Positions 34,461 through 43,022 of a stretch of 64,000 bases of DNA are shown here, piece after piece. The first letter of the stretch is position 1. Every line of letters starts with the position of its first letter. The notes under the pieces were generated by a model that saw only the letters and a program-made list of their open reading frames with translations, was not told where the DNA came from and ran no database searches. Position numbers and translations under genes: made by a program. Source of the DNA: JAAXGX01 sp965221595 (GTDB lineage: Bacteria; Acidobacteriota; Vicinamibacteria; Vicinamibacterales; UBA8438); contig OZ244900.1 of assembly GCA_965221595.1 (NCBI GenBank), positions 124,001-188,000 on the forward strand, written 5' to 3'.

Positions 34461-34925
34461 TCAGCCGCGCGCCCAGCCCTCCAGCAGCCGCGTCACCTCG
34501 CGCCCTGCGCGGGCGTGGCGGGTGATGACCAGAATCGTGTCGTCGCCGGCGACAGTGCCGACTACCTCCGGCAGATCCGCGTGATCGATCGCGATCGCCA
34601 GCGACTGCGCCTGGCCGGGATCGGTCCGCAGCACGAGCAGTTGCTGCACCTGATCGAGCCGTCGCAGGTACTCGCCCACCGCCCGCCGGACCCCGTTCTC
34701 CGCGCCCGGACCGTCGCTTCCCCGCCCGCCCGGCGGTATGCCGGGCTTCTGGTACGCACCGTCCGCCGCGCGCTTGACCAGCCGCAGCTCCTTGATGTCC
34801 CGCGAGATGGTCGCCTGCGTCGCGTGAAATCCGCGTCCGCGGAGCCGCCGGCACAGCTCGTCCTGGCTGCAAACCGACTCCCGGGTCACCAGATCGAGAA
34901 TCGCGGACTGCCGATATCGCTTCAT
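34461..34925 (-). CDS. argR: Arginine repressor ArgR
   Basis: ArgR is a hexameric DNA-binding regulator that responds to arginine. The 154-residue protein has an N-terminal winged helix (MKRYRQSAILDLVTRESVCS, then GFHATQATISRDIKELRLVK) and a C-terminal oligomerisation/arginine-binding domain with GTVAGDDTILVITR, including the GDD(T) arginine-contact motif. It opens the argR-argG-argH operon and is divergent from argC-argF. The divergent region is the natural place for its operator. Confidence 0.93.
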   Translation of the reverse strand: MKRYRQSAILDLVTRESVCSQDELCRRLRGRGFHATQATISRDIKELRLVKRAADGAYQKPGIPPGGRGSDGPGAENGVRRAVGEYLRRLDQVQQLLVLRTDPGQAQSLAIAIDHADLPEVVGTVAGDDTILVITRHARAGREVTRLLEGWARG

Positions 34926-35094
34926 GAACACCCGCCAGGCTGCATGAGTATACGCTATCGGTGGCCTGCGATCAATTCCAGTCGCTGTCCAGAACTGTCC
35001 AAAAATAGTGCCATTCGGTTGAAATCGAGCAAGCATGCCGGAATGGCGTGCCTGCACTGGCAGCATAACTATACTTCTGATAGCATGGGCAGCC
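34926..35094. promoter_or_regulatory. Divergent argR/argC control region
   Basis: For argR (minus strand) TTGATC and TATACT (34970-34975 and 34947-34952) are spaced by 17 bases, a good sigma-70 match. For argC, TATACT lies at 35070-35075. Two similar sequences share GCATrAsTATAC: GCATGAGTATACGCT (34942) and GCATAACTATACTTC (35063). They cover both -10 regions and could be ArgR sites, but they do not match the E. coli ARG box well. Confidence 0.4.
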
Positions 35095-36084
35095 ATGGCT
35101 GGCGTGCGGGTCGGGATCGCGGGCGCGACAGGGTACGGCGGGCAGGAGCTGTTGCGGCTCCTGGCGCGGCACCCGCACGCCGAGGTGACGGTGGCCATGG
35201 CCTCGAGCGCGAGCGACGGGGTGCGGACGCTCCCGGCGTTGACGGGCGTGTGGTCGGGCCGGATCACCCCGCTCGCCGTCGACGAGCTGACCGCAGCCGC
35301 GGACCTGGTGTTTCTCGCACTGCCCGAGGCCGCCAGCGCCGGGCTCCTGCCGGCACTGGTCGCGCGCGGCAAGCGGGTCCTGGACCTGTCCGGCGCGTTC
35401 CGCCTGCGCGACCCGGCCGCCCGGGCGCGCTGGTATCCGCAGTCGCCCCAGCTTGCGACGCCGGCGGCCTACGGCCTGACTGAGCGGCGGCGGGATGTCC
35501 TCGGGTCGGCGCGCGCCGTCGCCTGCCCGGGCTGCTATCCCACGTCCGCTCTCCTACCGCTGGAGCCGCTCGCTGCCGCCGGGTTGCTCGAGGGGGACAT
35601 CGTCATCGACGCCAAGTCGGGCATCTCGGGCGCCGGCAAGAAGCCGAGCGAGCGGACCCATTTTTCGGAGCGCCACGGCAGCGTAGCGGCATACGGGGTG
35701 TTCGGCCACCGCCACACGGCCGAGATCGAGCAGGAGCTCGGCCGGCCCGTGACCTTCGTACCCCACCTCGTCCCGCTCGACCGGGGCATTCTCACCACCA
35801 TCTACGCGCGCGTCCGCACCGGCACCAGCGCGGCGGCGGTCGCGGCCAGCCTCGAGCAGGCGTACCGCGAGGCGCCCTTCGTGCGCCTCCGGCAGGACGC
35901 GCTGCCGGAGATCAAGCACGTAGCGCATACCAACTTCTGCGACATCGGCTGGAAGCTGGATGCGGACAGCGGGCGGCTCGTGCTCGTGTCGTGCCTCGAC
36001 AACCTGGTGAAGGGCGCCGCGGGCCAGGCAGTGCAGAACTTCAACGTCGCCTGCGGCTTCGACGAGCAGGCGGGGCTGCTCTGA
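35095..36084 (+). CDS. argC: N-acetyl-gamma-glutamyl-phosphate reductase
   Basis: ArgC reduces N-acetylglutamyl phosphate with NADPH to the semialdehyde. The 329-residue protein has GIAGATGYGGQELLRLL at the N-terminus, the active-site Cys147 in ACPGCYPTSA, and KSGISGAGKKPSERTHFSE, typical of the family. ATG 35095 was chosen because it immediately precedes the dinucleotide-binding strand; a longer in-frame start at 35035 has no conserved residues. The gene ends in TGATG, sharing a base with the argB start. It is the first gene of the argC-argF operon. Confidence 0.94.
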   Translation: MAGVRVGIAGATGYGGQELLRLLARHPHAEVTVAMASSASDGVRTLPALTGVWSGRITPLAVDELTAAADLVFLALPEAASAGLLPALVARGKRVLDLSGAFRLRDPAARARWYPQSPQLATPAAYGLTERRRDVLGSARAVACPGCYPTSALLPLEPLAAAGLLEGDIVIDAKSGISGAGKKPSERTHFSERHGSVAAYGVFGHRHTAEIEQELGRPVTFVPHLVPLDRGILTTIYARVRTGTSAAAVAASLEQAYREAPFVRLRQDALPEIKHVAHTNFCDIGWKLDADSGRLVLVSCLDNLVKGAAGQAVQNFNVACGFDEQAGLL

Positions 36085-36932
36085 TGGCCAGCCGAGCCGG
36101 CCCAGCCGGCCCGCATGTCATCAAGTTCGGCGGCGAGCTGCTGGCGGAGCCGCGGCTGCAGCGGCGGATGGCCCGTGGGGTATGCGAGGCGGCGGCGTGC
36201 CGCCGCGTATGTGTGGTCCATGGCGGCGGCCGGGAGGTGGACGCCGAAATGGTGCGGCTGGGAATTCCCAAGCGCGCCGTCGACGGACTCCGCATCACGG
36301 ATGGCGACACGCTCGACGTCGTCCTGGGCGTGCTGGCCGGCCGCGTCAACACGCGGCTCGTCGCTGCCATCGGGGCGGCCGGGGGCAGTGCGGTGGGTCT
36401 GACGGGTGCGGACGCCGGGCTCGTCCGCGTGGCGGCGGCGCGGCGCTATCGCGCCACTGACGGGCGCCACGTCGATCTGGGCTTCGTCGGCTTGCCGCGG
36501 CGTGCGGCGCGGGCACCCCGGCTGCTGCTCGATCTCCTGGGGGCAGGGCATGTTCCCGTCGTCGCCAGCATCGGCAGCGACGGACGGGGGCGACTCTACA
36601 ACGTGAACGCGGACACGCTAGCCGCCGACCTGGCCGTGCGACTCGGCGCGGCGCGGCTGACCATCGCCGGGACCACCCGCGGCGTGCTCGACGCCGACGG
36701 CCGGACACTGCCCGTCGTCGATGGCCCGCAACTGGCCAAGCTGATCCGCGACGGCCACGCGAGCGCCGGCATGATCGCCAAGCTGCTCGCCTGCCGCGCC
36801 GCGCGCCGCGGCGGGGTCGCGGATGTGCGCATTGTGGACGGGCGTGGCAGCGGCCTGCTGGAAGACAGCGACAGCGCCGATACGACCAGCGTAACCGCCG
36901 GCGAAACGAAACGGACGGCAGCGACACGATGA
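36084..36932 (+). CDS. argB: Acetylglutamate kinase
   Basis: ArgB phosphorylates N-acetylglutamate. The 282-residue protein has the amino-acid-kinase blocks: VIKFGGELL, VVHGGGREVDAEM, VGLTGADAGLV, SIGSDGRGRLYNVNADTLAADLA and GHASAGMIAKLLA. The overall sequence is more divergent than usual in the middle (RRYRATDGRHVDLGFVGLP), but the binding residues are recognisable. The start ATG overlaps the argC stop, and the end overlaps argD by four bases. It is inside the arg operon. Feedback inhibition by arginine cannot be inferred from the sequence. Confidence 0.92.
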   Translation: MASRAGPAGPHVIKFGGELLAEPRLQRRMARGVCEAAACRRVCVVHGGGREVDAEMVRLGIPKRAVDGLRITDGDTLDVVLGVLAGRVNTRLVAAIGAAGGSAVGLTGADAGLVRVAAARRYRATDGRHVDLGFVGLPRRAARAPRLLLDLLGAGHVPVVASIGSDGRGRLYNVNADTLAADLAVRLGAARLTIAGTTRGVLDADGRTLPVVDGPQLAKLIRDGHASAGMIAKLLACRAARRGGVADVRIVDGRGSGLLEDSDSADTTSVTAGETKRTAATR

Positions 36933-38131
36933 CCAACGTGGTGGCCGAGCAGGTGCGGGACGTTGAGGCCAGGCATGTGCTGCAGGTGTACAAGCGTCTG
37001 CCCCTGGTCCTGGTGCGGGGTGCGGGCGCCCGGATTGTCGACAGCGAGGGGCGCGAGTACGTGGATTTCCTGTCCGGCATCGGCGTGGCCTCCCTCGGTC
37101 ACGCCCACGCGGGCCTGGCGGACGCGCTGGCCGCCCAGGCGCGGGAGCTCGCGCACACGTCCAATCTCTTCTTCCATCCCCTGCAGGGCCAGGTGGCGGC
37201 GCGGCTCGCCAGGCTGTCCGGACTGCCCCGCGCGTTCTTCTGCAACAGCGGCACGGAGGCTGTCGAAGCCTGCCTCAAGTTTGCCCGCCGATACTGGCAC
37301 GCAGCCGGCGCGGCGGGGCGCACGGAGATCGTGGCCTTCGAGCGCTCGTTCCACGGGCGCACGTTCGGATCGCTGTCGGTCACCTCGGGCGCACCGTACC
37401 GCGAGCCCTTCGCACCGCTGGTCCCGGGTGTGCGGTTCGTCCCGCCCGAGGACCCGCAGGCGCTCCGGCGGGCCGTATCCCCTGCCACTGCGGCCGTCAT
37501 CGTCGAGCCCATTCAGGGCGAGGGCGGCGTGTGGCCGTTGTCCGGGGTGATGGCCGCTGCGATCTCGTCGGTCTGCGCGGAGACCGGTACGCTCCTCATT
37601 GCGGACGAGATCCAGTGCGGGCTTGGACGCACGGGCCACCCGTTCCACTCGGCCGTCCTGGGACTGCAACCGGATCTGATGGCGCTCGGCAAGGCGCTCG
37701 GCGCGGGCTTCCCGGTCGGCGCCGCCCTGCTCAACGAGAAGGTCGCTCGCGCTGTCGCCTTCGGCGATCACGGCACCACCTACGGGGGGAACCTCCTTGC
37801 CTGCCGCGCCGCGCTCGTGTTTCTCGACGCCCTCGAAAGCGGACTGCCGGCGCGCGTGGCCGCGGCGGGTGCGCGGATCGAGGCGGGACTGTCGAGGCTG
37901 GCTGCATCCCGGCCGGCGACCGGCGAGGTGCGGGGCGCGGGCCTGATGTGGGGCATGGAGCTCGAGCCCGATGCCGCCGAGCGAATCGTCGCCGCCGGGC
38001 TGCAGCGGGGCGTGATCGTCAATCGCACGGCCGGCACGGTCGTCCGGTTGCTGCCGCCGCTGACGATTGCCGACGCCGACATCGACGAGGGCCTCGCACG
38101 GCTCGGCGCGGCGCTCGAGGATGTGACGTGA
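36929..38131 (+). CDS. argD: Acetylornithine aminotransferase
   Basis: ArgD is a class III PLP aminotransferase converting N-acetylglutamate semialdehyde to N-acetylornithine. The 400-residue protein has SNLFFHPLQGQVAARLA, FCNSGTEAVEACLKFAR, FERSFHGRTFGSLSVT, EPIQGEGGVW, the ADEIQCGLGRTG segment, and the PLP lysine in ALGKALGAGFPVGA. Overlap on both sides (argB, acetyltransferase) shows a tightly coupled operon. It may also serve lysine synthesis as a succinyl-diaminopimelate aminotransferase, as in many bacteria. Confidence 0.94.
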   Translation: MTNVVAEQVRDVEARHVLQVYKRLPLVLVRGAGARIVDSEGREYVDFLSGIGVASLGHAHAGLADALAAQARELAHTSNLFFHPLQGQVAARLARLSGLPRAFFCNSGTEAVEACLKFARRYWHAAGAAGRTEIVAFERSFHGRTFGSLSVTSGAPYREPFAPLVPGVRFVPPEDPQALRRAVSPATAAVIVEPIQGEGGVWPLSGVMAAAISSVCAETGTLLIADEIQCGLGRTGHPFHSAVLGLQPDLMALGKALGAGFPVGAALLNEKVARAVAFGDHGTTYGGNLLACRAALVFLDALESGLPARVAAAGARIEAGLSRLAASRPATGEVRGAGLMWGMELEPDAAERIVAAGLQRGVIVNRTAGTVVRLLPPLTIADADIDEGLARLGAALEDVT

Positions 38132-38661
38132 TCGAGACCACACTCGGCCCGGCGTCGACCGGGCGCTCCGTCGCCGCCGGTCCCGACGTCGCCATCCGTG
38201 CCGCCGCCGCGGGCGAGGCAACCGCGTTGTTCCGCCTGATCGCCGACAACCTGGAGGCCGGACGTTTGCTGCCGCGCACACTGGACGAGATCGAGCGCCG
38301 TGCGCCGCGGTTCCTGGTGGCCGCGGATGCGGCGCGCGTGATCGCCTGCGGCGAACTCGCCGAGCTGGGAGATCGCGTGGCAGAGGTCCGGTCGCTCGTC
38401 GTCACCCCGTCGCACCGCGGCGGGGGAGTCGGCACCCGGCTGCTGACCGCGCTCGTCGAGACCGCCCGGGAGCACGGGTATCCGCTGCTCTGCGCGTTCA
38501 CGCACGATCCGCGCCCGTTCCTGCGCCTGGGCTTTTCCATCGTTCCCCACCACTGGGTGCCGGAGAAGATCTCGACCGACTGCCGCGCCTGCGCCTGGTT
38601 CAGGCGCTGCCGGCAGTACGCCGTCGTGCTCGACCTGCAGGGGAAGCGACCGCGACGATGA
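38128..38661 (+). CDS. GNAT acetyltransferase, probable short-type N-acetylglutamate synthase
   Basis: A 177-residue GNAT enzyme. The acetyl-CoA binding motif RSLVVTPSHRGGGVGTRLL lies near residue 90. A C-terminal cluster STDCRACAWFRRCRQYAVV with three cysteines is shared with short ArgA-type acetyltransferases. Its start, GTG 38128, overlaps the argD stop as GTGA, and its end overlaps argJ by four bases. Placement between argD and argJ strongly suggests N-acetylglutamate synthesis. It would duplicate the synthase activity possible for a bifunctional ArgJ. The exact product is inferred, not proven by residues alone. Confidence 0.8.
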   Translation: MIETTLGPASTGRSVAAGPDVAIRAAAAGEATALFRLIADNLEAGRLLPRTLDEIERRAPRFLVAADAARVIACGELAELGDRVAEVRSLVVTPSHRGGGVGTRLLTALVETAREHGYPLLCAFTHDPRPFLRLGFSIVPHHWVPEKISTDCRACAWFRRCRQYAVVLDLQGKRPRR

Positions 38662-39860
38662 TGGAGACGATCGGCGGCGGCATCACCGCAGCGGCAGGTT
38701 TTCGGGCGGCCGCCGTCGCCTGCGGCATCAAGGCGGAGGGGGCCGATCTGGCCCTGCTGGTCGCCGACCAGCCGGCGAGCGCGGCGGCGGTGTTCACCAC
38801 CAACCTGACGGTGGCCGCCCCCGTCCTGGTCTCCAGGCGGCATCTGGAGCAGTCGGGCGGCAGGGCGCGGATCGTCGCGGTCAACAGCGGCTGCGCGAAC
38901 GCGTGCACGGGCGCCGCCGGCATGACCGCGGCGGAGGCCATGGCCGCCTCGGCTGCGGCCGCCGTCGGCTGCCCGCCGGAACACGTCCTCGTGGCTTCCA
39001 CCGGCGTCATCGGCCTGCTGCTGGATACGACCCGGATTGCCCACGGCATCGCGGCCGCGGCCACCGCCCTGGCGCGCGATGCTCATGCCGCCGTGGCGCG
39101 CGCGATCATGACGACCGACCGGGGGCCCAAGGAGGCAGCCGTGCGGGTCGCCGGGCCGGACGGCGCGTTCGTCATCGGCGGGATGGTCAAGGGCGCCGGC
39201 ATGATCGAGCCGAACATGGCCACGATGCTCGGCTTCCTGACCACCGACGCGGCAGTCGAGGCGCCCGTTCTGCGCCGCGCCCTGGCTGCCGCCGTCGGCG
39301 ACACCTTCAACGCGATTACCGTCGACGGCGAGTGCTCGACGAACGACTCCGTCTTCCTGCTGGCCAGCGGCGCGAGCGGCGTGCGAATAGACGACGCGGC
39401 CTATCCGCGCTTCGTCGACGCGCTGCGGTCCGTGTGCGGCACGCTCGCGCGCGCCATCGTGCGCGGCGGCGAGGGCGCGACGAAGCTCGTCGCGGTCAGG
39501 GTCAGCGGCAGCCGGACGGCGGACGACGCGCGGCGGGCCGCCAAGGCCGTCGCCAACTCGCTGCTCGTGAAGACGGCGCTCAACGGCGGCGACCCCAACT
39601 GGGGCCGGCTGGTCGCCGTGGCGGGCCGCGCCGGCGTGGCCTTCGAGCCGGCCCGGGCCAGCGTGCGCATCGGCCCGGCCGTGCTGTTCGCGGACGACAC
39701 GGTGTTCGCGGATCGGGAGCCGGCCGCCGCGGCGCATCTGGCCGGTGACGAGGTCGAGCTGGAGGTGGACCTCGGGACCGGCGGTGGGCACTCCGCCACG
39801 GTCTGGACCTGCGACCTGAGCGCGCAGTACGTGCGGATAAACGCCGACTACCGCACCTGA
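38658..39860 (+). CDS. argJ: Glutamate/ornithine acetyltransferase ArgJ
   Basis: ArgJ transfers the acetyl group from N-acetylornithine to glutamate, recycling it. It self-cleaves at a conserved threonine, here Thr189 in NMATMLGFLTTD. Other signatures are VAVNSGCANACTGAAG, TGVIGLLLDTTRIAHG, VDGECSTNDSVFLL and LNGGDPNWGRL. The 400-residue length is normal. Overlap with the upstream acetyltransferase gene is four bases. Its stop sits in a 13-bp tandem repeat. Whether it also accepts acetyl-CoA is unknown. Confidence 0.93.
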   Translation: MMETIGGGITAAAGFRAAAVACGIKAEGADLALLVADQPASAAAVFTTNLTVAAPVLVSRRHLEQSGGRARIVAVNSGCANACTGAAGMTAAEAMAASAAAAVGCPPEHVLVASTGVIGLLLDTTRIAHGIAAAATALARDAHAAVARAIMTTDRGPKEAAVRVAGPDGAFVIGGMVKGAGMIEPNMATMLGFLTTDAAVEAPVLRRALAAAVGDTFNAITVDGECSTNDSVFLLASGASGVRIDDAAYPRFVDALRSVCGTLARAIVRGGEGATKLVAVRVSGSRTADDARRAAKAVANSLLVKTALNGGDPNWGRLVAVAGRAGVAFEPARASVRIGPAVLFADDTVFADREPAAAAHLAGDEVELEVDLGTGGGHSATVWTCDLSAQYVRINADYRT

Positions 39861-39871
39861 CTACCGCACCT
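39846..39871. repeat. 13-bp tandem duplication at the argJ stop codon
   Basis: GACTACCGCACCT occurs twice in tandem (39846-39858, 39859-39871) and is followed by a partial third unit, GACCACCGC. The first unit contains the start of the argJ stop codon, so the repeat extends only the argJ-argF spacer. It looks like a simple slippage product. Confidence 0.7.
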
Positions 39872-39882
39872 GACCACCGCCC

Positions 39883-40875
39883 ATGCCGCGCACACCCCCG
39901 ACCCGTCGTCCGGCACCGCACGCTGGCGGCGGATCGAGCACGCTGGCCGGCCGCTGCTTCCTGTCGGTGCTCGACTTCGACCCGGACGACCTCGAGCACC
40001 ACCTGGTGCTGGCAGCCACGCTCAAGCGCGACCGGCGCCTGGGGCGCGAGGCGGCGACCTCCGCCGCGCTCCAGGGGACCTACATCGCCATCCTGTTCGA
40101 GAAGCCGTCGCTGCGCACCCGCTCGACCTTCGAGATCGCGATTCGCGAGCTCGGGGGCGACTTCATCGACCCGTCGGCCGACGTGGCCCTGGGCACCCGC
40201 GAGTCGCTCGCCGATGTCGGCCGCAGCCTCGAGCGCTGGGTCGAGGGCGCAGTCGTGCGCACCTTCGACCAGGCGCGCATCGTCGACCTTGCGAGGGCGA
40301 CGCGCGAGCTGCGGGTCATCAACGCGCTCAGCAACGACGAGCATCCCTGCCAGGCGTTGGCCGACTGCCTCACGCTGCAGGAACGCTGGGGCACGCTCCG
40401 CGGCCGGCGGGTCGCCTTCGTCGGCGACGGCAACAACGTGGCGACGTCGTTCGCGCAGGCCGCGGCGATGCTCGGCATCACCCTGCACGTCGCCACCCCC
40501 GCAGGCTTCGGGCTGCCGGCGCAGGTGATTGCCGACGTCGAGCGCATCGCCCGGCACGGTGCCGAGCTGGTGCAGTTCACCGACCCGGTGGCTGCGGTCA
40601 GCGGCGTCGACGCCGTCTACACCGATGTCTGGACGTCGATGGGACGCGAGGCGGAGCAGGCGGATCGCAACCAGGTGTTCGCCCCGTATCAGGTCAACGA
40701 GCGGCTGATGGCGCAGGCCGGGCCGGACGCCTGCTTCCTGCACTGCCTGCCGGCGCACCGCGGCGAGGAGGTCACCGACGCGGTCATCGACGGGCCGGCG
40801 TCGGTTGTCTTCGAGCAGGCCGAGAACCGGCTGCACACCGAGAAAGCGCTCCTGGTGATGCTCTTCGAGGACTGA
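39883..40875 (+). CDS. argF: Ornithine carbamoyltransferase
   Basis: ArgF makes citrulline from ornithine and carbamoyl phosphate. The 330-residue protein has the carbamoyl-phosphate motif KPSLRTRSTFE (in place of the common STRTR), DHPCQ-type motif EHPCQALADCLTL, VGDGNNVATSFAQAA, and the ornithine-binding HCLPAHRGEEVTD. An Arg/Pro-rich start of about 20 residues precedes the domain and may be partly untranslated, with no clear internal alternative. It is 23 bases after argJ and six bases before an aminotransferase gene. Confidence 0.93.
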   Translation: MPRTPPTRRPAPHAGGGSSTLAGRCFLSVLDFDPDDLEHHLVLAATLKRDRRLGREAATSAALQGTYIAILFEKPSLRTRSTFEIAIRELGGDFIDPSADVALGTRESLADVGRSLERWVEGAVVRTFDQARIVDLARATRELRVINALSNDEHPCQALADCLTLQERWGTLRGRRVAFVGDGNNVATSFAQAAAMLGITLHVATPAGFGLPAQVIADVERIARHGAELVQFTDPVAAVSGVDAVYTDVWTSMGREAEQADRNQVFAPYQVNERLMAQAGPDACFLHCLPAHRGEEVTDAVIDGPASVVFEQAENRLHTEKALLVMLFED

Positions 40876-40880
40876 TCGCG

Positions 40881-42161
40881 ATGGCGGCGAGCGAATCGGT
40901 CATTCGACGAATGACGCGGCTCGCCCAGCGACACGGGGCGATCAACCTCGCCCAGGGCTTCACGGACGAGCCGCCGCCTTTCGCGCTGGTCTGGGGAGCG
41001 CTCGGCGCGCTGCTCGGCGGCAGCGACGCCGGCATCGAGCGGCTCGAGCAGGCCGCCGGCACCCGCCCGCCCGCGGCGCACGCAGCCCGCGCGCCCGCGC
41101 TGCTGCGGGACGTGCTGCGGGGTCTGCAGGGCGTCCGCGACGAGCTGAACCAGTACTCATACCCCTTCGGCCTGCCCGAGCTGCGGCGCGCCGTCGCCGC
41201 GTACACCGCCCGCTGGAGCGGGTTCGAGCCCGATCCCGAGACCGAGACCACCGTGGTGCTCGGCTCCACCGAGGGGCTCGCGGCGGTGCTGGCCGCGCTG
41301 GGGCGCCGCGGCGACGGCGTGGTCGTCATCGAGCCGTTCCACGAGATGTATCCCTCGCAGGCGGCCGTCTTCGGACTGACGCCGCGCTTCGTCACGCTGC
41401 GGGAGTCGACCGGCGACGGCGCGTGGCGGCTCGATCCGGACGAGTTGCGGCGCGTCGCCGCCGGCGCCCGCCTGCTCGTTCTCAATACGCCGCACAACCC
41501 GACCGGCAAGGTGTTCGACGACGCGGAGCTGGAGGCGGTCGCCGCCGTCGCACACGCCGCGGACCTCGTCGTCGTCACGGACGAGATCTACGAGCACATC
41601 GTCTTCGACGGCGCGCGGCACCGCTCGCTCGCCACCCTCCCCGGCATGCGCGAGCGCACCGTCGTCGTCAACTCGATCTCGAAGACAGCCAACGCCACCG
41701 GCTGGCGGGTCGGGTGGGTGCTCTCGCCCCCGCACCTGACGCCCGGCATCCGCGCCGTGCACGACACGCTCGTGGTGCAGGCACCGACGCCGCTACAGAA
41801 GGCGGTGGTCACGCTCCTGGGGCTGCCCGACGAGTTCTTCTGCGACCTCGCCGTGGCCTACGCGGAGAAGCGGGCGCTGCTCGGCGAAGCGCTCGCGGTC
41901 GCCGGCTTCCGGACCAGCCAGCCGTGCGGCGCCTACTATTTCTTCGCGGACTACCGCGGCGTCCCGGCACTCGGTGACCTCGACCCGCCGGCCGCCGCGC
42001 TGCACCTGATCGAGCACGCCGGCGTGGCGGCCGTGCCCGGCGACAACTTCTACGCCCGCAGCGTCGACGGCGCGCGCTACCTCCGCTTCGCCTTCTGCCG
42101 CAGCCGCGAGACACTCGCCGCGGCAGCGCAACGCCTCCGGGGGCTGGGCGGGCGGCGATAG
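40881..42161 (+). CDS. Class I/II PLP aminotransferase (kynurenine-aminotransferase-like)
   Basis: A 426-residue fold-type I aminotransferase. It has INLAQGFTDEPPP near the start, NQYSYPFGLPELRRAVAAY, NTPHNPTGKVF, TDEIYEHIVFDG and the PLP lysine in NSISKTANATGWRVGW. The order and NLAQGF start match the kynurenine/glutamine-transaminase-K or methionine-aminotransferase group. The segment of about 40-85 is an insertion rich in Ala, unusual for the family. It follows argF by five bases, so it is probably in the arg operon. Its amino-acid substrate cannot be read from sequence. Confidence 0.88.
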   Translation: MAASESVIRRMTRLAQRHGAINLAQGFTDEPPPFALVWGALGALLGGSDAGIERLEQAAGTRPPAAHAARAPALLRDVLRGLQGVRDELNQYSYPFGLPELRRAVAAYTARWSGFEPDPETETTVVLGSTEGLAAVLAALGRRGDGVVVIEPFHEMYPSQAAVFGLTPRFVTLRESTGDGAWRLDPDELRRVAAGARLLVLNTPHNPTGKVFDDAELEAVAAVAHAADLVVVTDEIYEHIVFDGARHRSLATLPGMRERTVVVNSISKTANATGWRVGWVLSPPHLTPGIRAVHDTLVVQAPTPLQKAVVTLLGLPDEFFCDLAVAYAEKRALLGEALAVAGFRTSQPCGAYYFFADYRGVPALGDLDPPAAALHLIEHAGVAAVPGDNFYARSVDGARYLRFAFCRSRETLAAAAQRLRGLGGRR

Positions 42162-42187
42162 CCCGCGGTTGCGCCGCTTCACACCGG

Positions 42188-42256
42188 CAGTACAGGATCA
42201 CTTTCCGGTTCCGCGCGGGCGCCGCCTACGACGTCCGCTGCGAGGACTCTCACTGA
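42188..42256 (+). pseudogene. HigB-type toxin remnant (C-terminal end only)
   Basis: About 20 codons read QYRITFRFRAGAAYDVRCED then Ser-His-stop, close to the C-terminus of HigB/RelE toxins (RICFRF...DAYDVEIVDYH). No matching sequence lies further upstream, where the aminotransferase gene ends. The toxin has therefore lost most of its coding region. It lies 18 bases before the intact higA-like gene, the normal toxin-antitoxin order. Confidence 0.75.
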
Positions 42257-42274
42257 CACTGACGAGGTTCGTCC

Positions 42275-42652
42275 ATGTCGAAGAATGGGATCGGTGAAAT
42301 TCCCGCAACCGGCCTGCCATCACGCCGCCGTCCGACGCACCCCGGCGTCATTCTGATGGAGATGTTCCTGCGCGAGTTCCTGATGAGTCAGGCCGAGGCG
42401 GCTCGGCGGATGAACGTGCCGGTCACGCGGGTCAACGAGCTCGTACGCGGCAAGCGCGGCGTTACCGCCCGGTCGGCTCTCAGGCTCGGTCGATTGCTGG
42501 GGACAACCCCGATGTTCTGGATGAACCTCCAGGCCAACTGGGATCTGTGGCACGCCCGGCAGCAGGAACGACAACGCCGGAACTCTTCGGTCCCGTCAGC
42601 GAACGGCGATCGTGACCCGGCCTCGGTGACTGTCCGCCGCGCGCGGCAGTAG
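42275..42652 (+). CDS. higA: HigA-family antitoxin (orphan, XRE helix-turn-helix)
   Basis: A 125-residue XRE-type antitoxin. It has the family motif RRPTHPGVILMEMFLREFLM, then SQAEAARRMNVPVTRVNELV as the helix-turn-helix, GKRGVTARSALRLGRLLGTT and PMFWMNLQANWDLWHARQ. All are HigA hallmarks. Its partner toxin is reduced to a short remnant just upstream, so this is probably an orphan antitoxin. It marks the left end of the accessory island. A C-terminal tail (SVPSANGDRDPAS) is not conserved. Confidence 0.85.
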   Translation: MSKNGIGEIPATGLPSRRRPTHPGVILMEMFLREFLMSQAEAARRMNVPVTRVNELVRGKRGVTARSALRLGRLLGTTPMFWMNLQANWDLWHARQQERQRRNSSVPSANGDRDPASVTVRRARQ

Positions 42653-42683
42653 CGCCGACGACGTCGGGCGCGAACCGCGCCTC

Positions 42684-42975
42684 TCACTCCGCGCGCTCGG
42701 TGCGTTCCTTCAGGTCGGCGAGGATCTCCTCCATCTGGCCGAGCGCCGAGCGCAGGTCGTCGGCCAGGGCTTCCGGACGATACTCGAGGTTGACGGTGGC
42801 GATGTCGTAGGACGCCTGAATCGTCATCCAGAGTTCCCAGGTAACGTCCGCGTCGCATGGCCGTCTCGGCCGTCACCGCACGTTCTCCACGAAGAATGGC
42901 CGTGATCCGGACATGCTTCGTGGTCCATCCACGGTGGTAGTCGTCGATCTCGACGTCGTGCAGTGGCCAAGTCTC
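42684..42975 (-). pseudogene. Decayed higBA remnant
   Basis: On the minus strand one frame reads LHDVEIDDYHRGWTTKHV, resembling a HigB C-terminus. It runs on directly into RITAILRGERAVTAETAMRR, a HigA mid-section. After GRYLG the frame breaks, and a second frame continues ELWMTIQASYDIATVNLEYR, the HigA C-terminal type, to a stop at 42684. The order suggests a deletion joined the two genes and a frameshift followed. It is a second module, facing the orphan higA. Homology was read by eye only. Confidence 0.65.
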
Positions 42976-43022
42976 CCTTCACGCAGCCCCTTTGAAGCGC
43001 GGCGGCCCGTGGCCTTCCAAGT

